Virus record (IMG/VR): IMGVR_UViG_3300046000_004057
Coordinates: 1-27,813 of that record
Source of the DNA: a virus
Reading direction: 5' to 3' (one strand)
DNA: 27,813 nt
The notes under the pieces are model-generated. The model saw nothing but the letters and a program-made list of their open reading frames with translations, searched no databases and was not told the origin of the DNA. The position numbers and the translations under genes are program-made. Position 1 is the stretch's first letter. Each line of letters starts with the position of its first letter. Of this stretch, positions 18,801-25,147 are shown in pieces.

Positions 18801-19095
18801 ATAATCCTAATATCCTTGATACGAATAATTGGTTAGATTGTTGTAAATATGATTTAGCAATGTATGCTGCCTCATATTTAGGAATTTGTGTATTCACAAA
18901 CTTTTCTGGTGATGTTCCACCAAATATTGTTGTGAATTCGTCAAAATTTTTGACGAATATAGGTTCAAATGCAGGTCCTTTTAATGTTTCCCCCACAATA
19001 CCTAATGTTGTGATACCAACACTTGAGGCTACGAAGCTTAAATCAACTTCTGATGTGTAAACCCCAGGTGAAACGAATACTTTTGTATTTGCCAT
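15871..19095 (-). CDS. 18: Tail sheath protein (gp18-like), enlarged
   Basis: This 1074-residue protein has a typical sheath N-terminus (MANTKVFVSPGVYTSEVDLS, then GIVGETLKGPAFEP) and C-terminus. The C-terminal part includes FATAGYTRGIVNAVKARKKL, INPIATFSDVGTVIWGNKTL, RRLLLQARKLISAVSVRLLF and LEFIDITFYITPTG. These core domains polymerise around the tube and contract. T4 gp18 has 659 residues, so roughly 400 extra residues lie in the middle (about residues 100-850). Those regions correspond to surface-exposed protrusion domains in known sheaths. The ATG at 19095 has no Shine-Dalgarno. An AT-rich promoter-like element lies about 39 bases upstream in the divergent gap with the ribbon-helix-helix gene. 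The assignment is firm; the role of the extra domains is unknown. Confidence 0.93.
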   Translation of the reverse strand: MANTKVFVSPGVYTSEVDLSFVASSVGITTLGIVGETLKGPAFEPIFVKNFDEFTTIFGGTSPEKFVNTQIPKYEAAYIAKSYLQQSNQLFVSRILGLSGYDAGPSWSIKTIANVDSSTIAPTGSTSFADQIEFSAIGDTTGTKFSDYTYALNDADFPADILNLLDIPYQLFDGSTSSIREDINNWIFSLVDYVVNLSGSATDIPKIVYWGSSTDATYATLSTTYTGETNAFGVPSIPLSGNTLTSPLNDPWYYATFANNGDGTYSGFSFCINQQSGQALLKQGGDTYWKTWGELRIQKFSGVSFTEYENVVVSTLRSRGIATYSSDNGPVYQVSGTSDVNMICTGSYSAVTKNPFSTFKISGITKNSQTFQFETSMDESNSNYITKVFGIGNFDKSRTDFPLFVEERYSSMLRWAYNKGYIRGLSCDLIALDDARSLNVTSIGNYLERYQTPSTPWIVSELRGNSIYDLFKFILISDGNAANTEVKISLANMSFGNGTFDVLVRDFYDTDSNPVVIEKYTNCSMDPNLNNYIAKKIGSSNGEYALLSKYIMVEVNENAPIDALPCGFQGYVMREYTSGVTPPFAIYKTKYNFPGEVVYNPPFGTSNGADNSTTSSGDNVRRTYLGFSDKIGIDSDFLEYKGKQIPLSFCTTNDFDNWNYQTKGFHMDKEASAVTISNSYFTSGTSAFEVGDAIFQSDPEDQENPYYRVFARKFTVLPYGGFDGWDIYRESRTNEDRFVLGASGYKKGACTSDRYPTATGQGLFRNITVEQNSVDWANTDYYAYLLGIKTFSNPEAVNINVFVTPGIDYVNNSNLTENAITMVELDRADSIYIVTTPDYDLFTPTTGIDQDQILPQEAVDNIYNSGIDSNYTATYYPWVLTRDTVNNTQIYIPPTAEVTRNLALTDNIAFPWFATAGYTRGIVNAVKARKKLSQEDRDVLYEGRINPIATFSDVGTVIWGNKTLQVKQSALDRINVRRLLLQARKLISAVSVRLLFEQNDDIVRQQFLDAVNPILDSIRRDRGLYDFRVTVSNSPEDLDNNRLVGSIYVKPTRALEFIDITFYITPTGASFENI

Positions 19096-19120
19096 TTTTT
19101 ATAAAGTTATTACGATTTAT

Positions 19121-19135
19121 TTTAATAATAAATAT
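19121..19135 (-). promoter_or_regulatory. Late-promoter-like element before the sheath gene
   Basis: The coding strand reads ATATTTATTATTAAA, matching the shared element at 11 of 15 positions. The TATTTAT core begins 39 bases before the ATG. It is one of two opposed candidates in the 118-base gap between sheath and the ribbon-helix-helix gene. Confidence 0.4.
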
Positions 19136-19169
19136 TATCAAAAAAAGCAAAAACTTTACTTATCATAAA

Positions 19170-19184
19170 CTATTTATATTTTAG
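19170..19184 (+). promoter_or_regulatory. Late-promoter-like element before the ribbon-helix-helix gene
   Basis: The sequence CTATTTATATTTTAG has the TATTTAT core 43 bases before the ATG at 19214, the same distance class as gp19 and the dismutase gene. It matches only about 10 of 15 positions, so this is a weak case. Confidence 0.28.
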
Positions 19185-19211
19185 GTAGATTATTTTCTGC
19201 CTTTTATCTAC
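19185..19211. promoter_or_regulatory. Inverted repeat, possible operator of the ribbon-helix-helix gene
   Basis: GTAGAT (19185-19190) and ATCTAC (19206-19211) form an inverted repeat with a 15-base spacer, ending two bases before the ATG. Small ribbon-helix-helix regulators often bind symmetric sites in their own promoters. With only six matching bases per arm, chance is possible. Confidence 0.25.
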
Positions 19212-19213
19212 AT

Positions 19214-19378
19214 ATGGGTTCAGACAGTAATAAAATCAAGAATTTGAAAATTTCGGAGGAGGCTCACGATATATTAAAAAAATATTGTGACAAAAGAGGT
19301 GTTAAAATTTATAGGTTTTTGGAGAATTTAATAAGAGAAAAATGCTCCGAAGGTAAAGACATCTACGGCGAAAATTAA
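19214..19378 (+). CDS. Small ribbon-helix-helix-like DNA-binding protein
   Basis: This is a 54-codon plus-strand frame. The first residues, MGSDSNKIKN, are polar. The fold follows: a strand (KNLKIS), helix A (EEAHDILKKYCDKRG) and helix B (KIYRFLENLIREKC). The pattern LKIS-x-E-A-H-x-x-L-K-x-Y-C, a G-turn, then F-x-E-x-L-I matches small Arc/MetJ-type regulators of phages. Such proteins dimerise through the strand and insert it in the DNA major groove. The gene is opposite to all neighbouring tail genes; its stop overlaps the stop of the gp15-like gene by four bases. An inverted repeat lies directly before the start. The likely role is a transcriptional regulator; its targets are not known. Confidence 0.65.
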   Translation: MGSDSNKIKNLKISEEAHDILKKYCDKRGVKIYRFLENLIREKCSEGKDIYGEN

Positions 19379-20415
19379 ATGTTAAACAATTCGTAAGTTA
19401 TTGTTGATTCTAAATTATCGTCAACTTTAATAACCGTAAATGTTATCACATCGTTTGTGCTTATTTGTATGGTGTCCAAATCTGACCCATAATAATCCCC
19501 ATTTATACTCACCTCAAAAGACGCAACATTTGTTGTTCCACTTAATGACGCAGAATTGGATAAATTAAATCTTTGGGTAACTGAAGTTGTTCCAGATGGA
19601 AATGTTAATTTTAATTCCGATACTTGGGGTATTTCATTTCTACCTTTACTTCTCTTAATATTAATCCTTCCGTCAGATTCAAATACTTGAACAACTCTAT
19701 TGATTGCCGGTGAAACAATAAATTCATTTTCGTCAATTAAGAATCCCATCATAAGGAATTCGTAACTCTGAACATAATACTTTCTTTTATCTACATCCAT
19801 AACGGATTCATCTGTTATGTTATTCCATATAATTGGTATGTAATGACCTTTTATCGTTGCGTATGCTTGTCTTGATGCAAATTTCTCCAATATTAATTTA
19901 TTAAATTGGTTTAATTCTCTCATTCTATTACAAATAATCTTTACTTGGTAAGTAATATCCACCGGAACTGGTTGTGGTATCTTATATACGTCAGCACCCA
20001 TTCTATTTCCATCCCAAGTTGGTACGGTGGCGTAGTAATATTGTCTCCTGTTTGGTATATTATATAGTAAAGCGGGATTTGTTCCGAATTTAACTTCAGG
20101 AACTCTTACCGTTGTAACGAATGGTGGTTTGGCGTTGAAGTCCAAATCAACAAAGTTCCAAGTTTCCGTGAATTGAGCCCAATTCTGTGTTGTTATGATT
20201 ATGTCAACAACGGGAACTAATGTTCCGTCAACAACTAATCTAAGTTCATCCCTAACAAAATCCATAAACCCCCTATCCAAATCAGCGTGAAGGATTGATT
20301 TTGGTAAAAATGTCCCATCTTGATTGATTTTATCCAATAACTCTTGTCTTCTTGGATATAATGTCTTTGAAGTTGTTAGTGGTATGTGTTTTTTTATTTG
20401 TTTTGGGAAAGCCAT
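19375..20415 (-). CDS. gp15-like tail completion / sheath stabiliser protein
   Basis: This 346-residue protein begins MAFPKQIKKHIPLTTSKTLY. The middle part resembles T4 gp15: a strand and helix VPVDITYQVKIICNRM, then LNQFNKLILEKFASRQAYAT, then a strand with DKRKYYVQSYEFLMMGFLID and FIVSPAINR. T4 gp15 has the same order (YELSIFTRYED, then an EQILPYFQP-like helix, then a long strand ending in GWMYPP). Such proteins cap the tail as a hexamer and join it to the neck. This protein is longer than T4 gp15 (272 residues), with an extra beta-rich C-terminal portion from about residue 255. It begins two bases after the gp14-like stop. The gene precedes sheath, as in T4. The match is from memory and moderate. 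Confidence 0.6.
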   Translation of the reverse strand: MAFPKQIKKHIPLTTSKTLYPRRQELLDKINQDGTFLPKSILHADLDRGFMDFVRDELRLVVDGTLVPVVDIIITTQNWAQFTETWNFVDLDFNAKPPFVTTVRVPEVKFGTNPALLYNIPNRRQYYYATVPTWDGNRMGADVYKIPQPVPVDITYQVKIICNRMRELNQFNKLILEKFASRQAYATIKGHYIPIIWNNITDESVMDVDKRKYYVQSYEFLMMGFLIDENEFIVSPAINRVVQVFESDGRINIKRSKGRNEIPQVSELKLTFPSGTTSVTQRFNLSNSASLSGTTNVASFEVSINGDYYGSDLDTIQISTNDVITFTVIKVDDNLESTITYELFNI

Positions 20416-20417
20416 AA

Positions 20418-20933
20418 TTATAATCCTCTAAATTCGTTTTCACTTACAGGTGTAGCAATTATAGTCCTGTAAAAGGGTTTGTAACCCGCATATGTGTGTT
20501 TATTATCTGAAACAATACGACCATCATCGGCAACCGAATAGTATCTAACTCTTGTTTCAGTTTCATAATAACCAATATAATCACCCATCGCTATATCAAT
20601 ACCCAATTCATCCAAATGTTTTTGGTATACCGATATTCTCGCGTTTCCAGGTTCGGTTTGTTCAATTTTTGAATTACCCAAGTTTTTTGATGTTGGTGGT
20701 TGTATTTGTAAATACGCCTTAAATTCAACAGGAGGTTTAAATTGTACACCATCGGAACTTACCTCACCATAAACATCGTCTTTCTTTGTTCTATGTCTAT
20801 CAATGCTATATAAAACCATTGTGAAATTCATATCACCCTCAAGCCATTCAGACCCCATTGAGATGTCCAATGAGTAATCCTCCGCTCCGAAGAACTTGCC
20901 TAACCTAGTTATGGGAATTCTTGACTTACTCAT
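20418..20933 (-). CDS. gp14-like neck protein (tentative)
   Basis: This 171-residue protein begins MSKSRIPITRLGKFFGAEDY. Its later part GDYIGYYETETRVRYYSVAD and then YKPFYRTIIATPVSENEF is loosely like T4 gp14, which has a comparable GDLIYFP...EI-x-WV-x-P strand pair. Position, just before the gp15-like gene in the same transcript, fits a neck or head-completion role. It is shorter than T4 gp14 (256 residues). The start codon overlaps the stop of the GIY-YIG gene by eight bases, so its translation may be coupled to that gene. An alternative is a generic head-tail joining protein. Confidence 0.45.
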   Translation of the reverse strand: MSKSRIPITRLGKFFGAEDYSLDISMGSEWLEGDMNFTMVLYSIDRHRTKKDDVYGEVSSDGVQFKPPVEFKAYLQIQPPTSKNLGNSKIEQTEPGNARISVYQKHLDELGIDIAMGDYIGYYETETRVRYYSVADDGRIVSDNKHTYAGYKPFYRTIIATPVSENEFRGL

Positions 20934-21693
20934 TTTTATACTTGAATTTATACCCTCCGGCAGTTTTATATTTTTTTTTCAAAACGCTACATATACTACT
21001 AATCGGTATACCTAAATTATTTCCGGCTTCCGAAATACTTTCCCATTCTTTTATTGGTTCATTATCTAATGTCAATTGTATAATTGATTTTCTTTTTGTT
21101 TTCATAAAAGTTTCTGAGTGTTTTTTACCATAAAAACCATTATTCTCACCAAAACGAGATTCACTCATTTTTTTCTTTACGTCATCACTCATTTTCACAC
21201 CCGTTTTACTTTTACTAATTTTTAATTTAGTAATTTCAGATAAACTACCTTTTTTCTTACCTTTATATGGGTTACTATCACTCATTTTCTTTTTAGTATT
21301 TTCACTTATTTTTTTACCTATAAGAGATTTACGAATATTTTCTTTATGTTCGTATGATTTTTCTTTACCTAAATGAGAAACACTTATTTTATTTTTAGTT
21401 TCCTCACTATGTTGTCTATTAAACATTGTTCCATCAGTACCACCAAAAGATATATTGTAACCAATACTTTTATCGGTGGAATTATTTATCGTTATGTAAT
21501 GTTTTTCATAATAATTTAATTCGTCCTGAGATTCACATATTTGTAAAATTTCTTTTTTAAAATTTTCTTTACCGTATTTTTTTATCGCAAGTTTTATTAA
21601 ATCACCGGAACCTAAATACCCTGATTTATTATTTTTATCTTGACCTATATAGATTTTATTATTAACGATATTTGTTATTTTATATATTACCAT
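20926..21693 (-). CDS. Free-standing GIY-YIG homing endonuclease with NUMOD repeats
   Basis: This 255-residue protein begins MVIYKITNIVNNKIYIGQDK, the GIY-YIG core (IYK...YIG at about residues 3-17), followed by GYLGSG, IKKYGKENFKKEIL and the catalytic-type glutamate in YYEKHYI (E63). Residues about 90-195 hold several NUMOD3-type DNA-binding repeats (HSEETKNKIS, SENTKKKMSDSNPYKG, SDDVKKKMSESRFGENN, with GFYGKKHSE). Residues about 203-252 look like a NUMOD1 helix-turn-helix (EWESISEAGNNLGIPISSIC and GGYKFKY). These are selfish nucleases of the SegA type, which spread by cutting uninterrupted sites. It is not inside an intron: its stop overlaps the gp14-like start, and its own start sits at a divergent strand switch. 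Family identity is firm; activity is unproven. The gene is very rich in Lys and Asn. Confidence 0.88.
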   Translation of the reverse strand: MVIYKITNIVNNKIYIGQDKNNKSGYLGSGDLIKLAIKKYGKENFKKEILQICESQDELNYYEKHYITINNSTDKSIGYNISFGGTDGTMFNRQHSEETKNKISVSHLGKEKSYEHKENIRKSLIGKKISENTKKKMSDSNPYKGKKKGSLSEITKLKISKSKTGVKMSDDVKKKMSESRFGENNGFYGKKHSETFMKTKRKSIIQLTLDNEPIKEWESISEAGNNLGIPISSICSVLKKKYKTAGGYKFKYKNE

Positions 21694-21726
21694 AATATTC
21701 TATAATTGTTTTTAATTCATAATCAT

Positions 21727-21741
21727 ATTATTGATAAATAT
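21727..21741 (-). promoter_or_regulatory. Late-promoter-like element before the GIY-YIG gene
   Basis: The coding strand reads ATATTTATCAATAAT, matching the shared element at 12 of 15 positions. The TATTTAT core begins 47 bases before the ATG at 21693. It faces a second element for the helicase gene about one base away, so the gap looks like a divergent promoter pair. Confidence 0.4.
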
Positions 21742-21756
21742 ACATTTATTTGTTAT
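21742..21756 (+). promoter_or_regulatory. Late-promoter-like element before the helicase gene
   Basis: The sequence ACATTTATTTGTTAT is a degenerate match (CATTTAT core) pointing to the helicase. It lies downstream of the TTG at 21731 and 33 bases upstream of the TTG at 21776, favouring the later TTG as the true start. Confidence 0.25.
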
Positions 21757-21775
21757 TTTTACTAAAAAGTTATCA

Positions 21776-23530
21776 TTGGAAAGTTCCGCAATTTTTGAAC
21801 AGAAGGCGTTAGAGATATTAAATACTTACGAGGGAGGGAATAACTATATCCTTAAGTTAAAACAACAACAACAAAATAATAAGAAGTTTTACCCAACAAG
21901 ATCACAATCAGATTATATTATTACTTATCATACCGAGACACCAAAAATAGCGAGAAGATGGGTTGATTTGGACCCATACTTCGCAAAGAAATTTGCCGAT
22001 GAAAAGTTATTCAGGGAAATACCTGATAAGATATGGGTTGAGAAATTATTAATTGAGAAAGAAAAGTCGTATCATATTTGGGGTAAGTTTTTTGAGAGTG
22101 AGGAGATTCACGATATATGGATGCCGAAAGGTGCGTTAATTAAAACCCACACAACAGAGAAGGTTGATATTGATTATACAAAATATTCCCATCGTCCCCC
22201 ACTTACACACCAAATAGAGGCAATAGATAAACTTGCGGGTAGTAAAAGATATATTCTCGCAGATGATATGGGTTTGGGTAAAACAACCTCAACGATTATC
22301 GCCGCATTAGAAACGGGAGCTAAAAAAGTTTTAATCATTTGTCCCGCATCGTTAAAATTAAATTGGGAAAGAGAGATACGTAATTACACGGACAAGAGTG
22401 TTTATATATGTGAGGGTAAACATTTCTCATCCGAAGAGGACTTTGTGATTATTAATTATGACATCATAAAAAACTTTCACGATATAAAGGACAAAGAAAA
22501 TTCACAGATATTAAAGGCGGGTTTTGATTTGGTTGTTATTGACGAGGCTCATTACATAAAGAACGCACAAGCCCAACGAACCAAATTAATAAACAATTTT
22601 GTTAAAGATGTTAAGAGATTATGGTTATTAACCGGTACTCCGATTACATCTCGTCCAATAGATTATTTTAACTTATTGAGTTTGGTTGAATCACCCGTTG
22701 CTCAGAATTGGATGGCGTATGTTATTAGATTTTGTGAGGGTTATCAATTTAGAGCGGGTCAAAGAAAGGTTTGGAATGTATCGGGGGCATCAAATTTGGA
22801 GGAACTAAGAGACAGAACATCAAAACAAATATTACGTAGATTAAAAACTGATGTGTTAGATTTACCTGACAAACTAATTAACCCCGTATATTTGAGATTG
22901 AAATCAAAGATGTATGAGGAGTTAATGGGTGAATACTACGATTGGTATAACAATAATAAGGAGGAGTCGTCATCATTAACAATACAATTTTCAAAGTTAA
23001 TGAAGGTTAGACAAACAATTGCCGATGAGAAAGTTGCGTCAACAATAGAACTTGCCGAAAATATTATTGAGCAAGGTAAGAAGGTTATCATCTTTAGTAA
23101 CTTCACCGAACCATTAAAGAGAATACACGAACATTTCGGAAAACAATCCGTATATTTGGATGGGTCAACCTCAAAATTTGGAAGACAAAAGGCGGTTGAT
23201 GACTTTCAGGATAACGAAAAGATAATGGTGTTTTGTGGGAATATTAAGGCAGCAGGGGTTGGTATTACATTAACATCTGCCGAAGTAGTAATTATGAATG
23301 ATTTATCGTTTGTCCCGTCTGACCATAGCCAGGCAGAGGATAGAGCATATCGTTACGGACAAAAAAATAATGTATTAGTATATTATCCGATATTTGAAAA
23401 CACAATAGAGGGTGTCATATATGATATGTTAATTAAAAAGAAAGGAATTTTTGAAACGGTTATGGGTGACAATATCAACAGGGGGGATTTGGTGGAAGAG
23501 ATGCTTAATTCAATCAACAATGTCGGGTAA
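21776..23530 (+). CDS. SNF2-family (superfamily 2) DNA helicase/translocase
   Basis: The gene encodes about 584 residues from the TTG at 21776. The open frame continues upstream to another TTG at 21731, but no ATG exists before the helicase core. Counting from 21731, the motifs are: Walker A LADDMGLGKTTSTI (about 177-190), motif Ia LIICPASLKLNWERE, motif II DEAH (271-274), motif III TGTPITSRP (301-309), motif V-like AAGVGITLTSAE (507-518) and motif VI QAEDRAYRYGQ (534-544). The combination of DEAH, TGTP and QAEDRAYR-x-GQ is the SNF2/HepA group, ATP-driven double-stranded DNA translocases. In phages such proteins may act in recombination, replication-fork remodelling or clearing of proteins from DNA. 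The N-terminus (FEQKALEILNTYEGGNNYIL and a Gln-run) precedes the motor. It is the first gene of the plus block. Confidence 0.9.
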   Translation: MESSAIFEQKALEILNTYEGGNNYILKLKQQQQNNKKFYPTRSQSDYIITYHTETPKIARRWVDLDPYFAKKFADEKLFREIPDKIWVEKLLIEKEKSYHIWGKFFESEEIHDIWMPKGALIKTHTTEKVDIDYTKYSHRPPLTHQIEAIDKLAGSKRYILADDMGLGKTTSTIIAALETGAKKVLIICPASLKLNWEREIRNYTDKSVYICEGKHFSSEEDFVIINYDIIKNFHDIKDKENSQILKAGFDLVVIDEAHYIKNAQAQRTKLINNFVKDVKRLWLLTGTPITSRPIDYFNLLSLVESPVAQNWMAYVIRFCEGYQFRAGQRKVWNVSGASNLEELRDRTSKQILRRLKTDVLDLPDKLINPVYLRLKSKMYEELMGEYYDWYNNNKEESSSLTIQFSKLMKVRQTIADEKVASTIELAENIIEQGKKVIIFSNFTEPLKRIHEHFGKQSVYLDGSTSKFGRQKAVDDFQDNEKIMVFCGNIKAAGVGITLTSAEVVIMNDLSFVPSDHSQAEDRAYRYGQKNNVLVYYPIFENTIEGVIYDMLIKKKGIFETVMGDNINRGDLVEEMLNSINNVG

Positions 23531-23545
23531 TTTAAAGATTACTGG

Positions 23546-23560
23546 ATATTTATAGATAAC
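23546..23560 (+). promoter_or_regulatory. Late-promoter-like element before the superoxide dismutase fusion gene
   Basis: ATATTTATAGATAAC is identical to the element before the tail tube gene, here on the plus strand. The TATTTAT core begins 41 bases before the ATG at 23588, in a 57-base gap. Confidence 0.55.
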
Positions 23561-23587
23561 CTCATAAATTATATGCGGTTTTAACAT

Positions 23588-25123
23588 ATGAAAAAAATAG
23601 AAAACAAAATTAAAATATTAACAGAGAAGATAAAGGATCAAAACGACACGAAAAACGAAATACTTTTTTTAAATGAAATGAAAAAAATAGGAATAGAGAA
23701 ATTACCTTATTCCTACTCAGCCTTAAAACAATTCATAGATCCGGAAACAATGTCTTACCATTATAATAATCATTATAAGGGTTATGTTGATAAACTAAAT
23801 GACGCACTTAGTAAGAAAAATTACGGTGACTTAGATTTAGAACAGATTGTCAGAACAATTAATAAGTTTGACAAGACAATTAGGAATAACGCCGGAGGTG
23901 CTTTCAATCACGCTCTTTTTTGGAAAATGTTATCCCCAACCGAACAGAAATGTGGTGGTAAGATATTAGCCAAAATCAAAAAAGATTTTAAGTCGTTTAG
24001 AGAATTTAAAACGGAATTTGAAACCAAATCAAAAACCAATTTTGGTAGTGGTTGGGTTTGGTTGGTTCTAACTAAAAGAGGGTCTCTTAAAATTATGACA
24101 ACCCCTAACCAAGATAATCCACTTATGAATATTATTGATAGTGGTGGTTATCCTTTATTGGGGTTAGATTTGTGGGAACACGCTTATTATTTAAAATACA
24201 GAAACAAAAAAGACGAATACATTAAAAACTTTTGGAAAGCGGTTAATTGGGAATTTGTAAATAAATTATTTGAAATGAAGGTATTTTCAAAGATTAATGA
24301 GACAACTATGTTAAAACAAGTTATTACTGAGTCAGTGTCAGAATCTTGTTCAAAATCAGATAATGAGGCAATTAGATTCATATTTAATGTCAATCCCATA
24401 ATAAAACAAATATATAGAGCCGGTATTGATTCGGCACTTAAGAGTGTTTTTAGTGAGAATTACTATGAAAGGGGTGAAGCCGGTGGTGGTGAAATGTCAG
24501 GGGTTTATAATTTAGAAGGGGAAGGTAGATCTGTTTTAAATAAAATGAATACCAACTACTCTTGTTTTTGTATTCTAATGAAGGATATAAACAAGTTATT
24601 ATCATCTTTAAATCAACCAACATTAGATTTGATTGGTCAAACCCCTAAGAAACAAATTGAGGAAGTTAATAGAATGGTCAGCATTATTGACCAATTTAAA
24701 TTCAGAATATTCGCAACCAAATCAAAAACATTTCAAAATATATTATCCACCTTATCTCAAAATAATAAACTTGGTGATGAAAGAGAGGATAAGACCGTCG
24801 TTAATTTAAAAAAGATATTCGGTGATAAGAATGTTATCAAAGTTGGTAAGTTAGGTGATAAGGATGATATGATTGGTGGGATTGATGCTGAGATAATAAT
24901 CGATGGTAAAAAGAATACCGCACAAATTAAACCATTTAAATATTTTACAACTAAGGATGGTAAATATACCATTTTTGGAACCGGAAATGTTAAATCATAT
25001 AAAACCGATTTATTAATATTCATAAAATATAACAATGATATGTTAATATTTGATAACAATAAAACTAAAATAGTCGGTGGTAATTTTGTTTTTGATGAAA
25101 GTTCATTAATTTATCCAAAATAA
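23588..25123 (+). CDS. Mn-type superoxide dismutase fused to a PD-(D/E)XK-nuclease-like C-terminus
   Basis: This 511-residue protein has two parts. Residues about 38-230 are a full Mn/Fe superoxide dismutase: LPYSYSALKQFIDPETMSYH, then NNAGGAFNHALFWKML, NFGSGWVWLVLTKRG, NQDNPLM, and LLGLDLWEHAYYLKYRN. All four metal ligands are present (His58, His108, Asp194, His198). AGG before the second His and Gln175 in NQDNPL are the marks of the manganese type. It should convert superoxide to oxygen and hydrogen peroxide. Residues 1-37 add a charged helix. The C-terminal 270 residues are not dismutase. Near residues 405-490 they contain VIKVGKLGDKDDMIGGID, a strand and TAQIKPF, resembling the D-x(n)-Q/E-x-K core of PD-(D/E)XK nucleases (Asp433, Gln446, Lys448). 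Residues about 240-400 are unassigned. Dismutase identity is firm; the nuclease assignment is inference. No signal peptide is present, so it acts in the cytoplasm or is packaged. Confidence 0.88.
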   Translation: MKKIENKIKILTEKIKDQNDTKNEILFLNEMKKIGIEKLPYSYSALKQFIDPETMSYHYNNHYKGYVDKLNDALSKKNYGDLDLEQIVRTINKFDKTIRNNAGGAFNHALFWKMLSPTEQKCGGKILAKIKKDFKSFREFKTEFETKSKTNFGSGWVWLVLTKRGSLKIMTTPNQDNPLMNIIDSGGYPLLGLDLWEHAYYLKYRNKKDEYIKNFWKAVNWEFVNKLFEMKVFSKINETTMLKQVITESVSESCSKSDNEAIRFIFNVNPIIKQIYRAGIDSALKSVFSENYYERGEAGGGEMSGVYNLEGEGRSVLNKMNTNYSCFCILMKDINKLLSSLNQPTLDLIGQTPKKQIEEVNRMVSIIDQFKFRIFATKSKTFQNILSTLSQNNKLGDEREDKTVVNLKKIFGDKNVIKVGKLGDKDDMIGGIDAEIIIDGKKNTAQIKPFKYFTTKDGKYTIFGTGNVKSYKTDLLIFIKYNNDMLIFDNNKTKIVGGNFVFDESSLIYPK

Positions 25124-25125
25124 AG

Positions 25126-25140
25126 ATATTTATAGAAAAC
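25126..25140 (+). promoter_or_regulatory. Late-promoter-like element before the gp13-like gene
   Basis: ATATTTATAGAAAAC matches the shared element at 14 of 15 positions. The core begins 21 bases before the ATG and lies two bases after the dismutase-fusion stop. If it is a promoter, the leader would be very short. Confidence 0.48.
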
Positions 25141-25147
25141 TATTTTT

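Noticed and set aside
23546-23560. T4-type late promoter box TATAAATA on the opposite strand of the shared element
   Set aside because: The box exists on the reverse strand here and before gp13 and gp19, but it would fire away from the downstream gene into the end of the upstream one or antisense. The coding-strand form TATTTAT is the consistent one.
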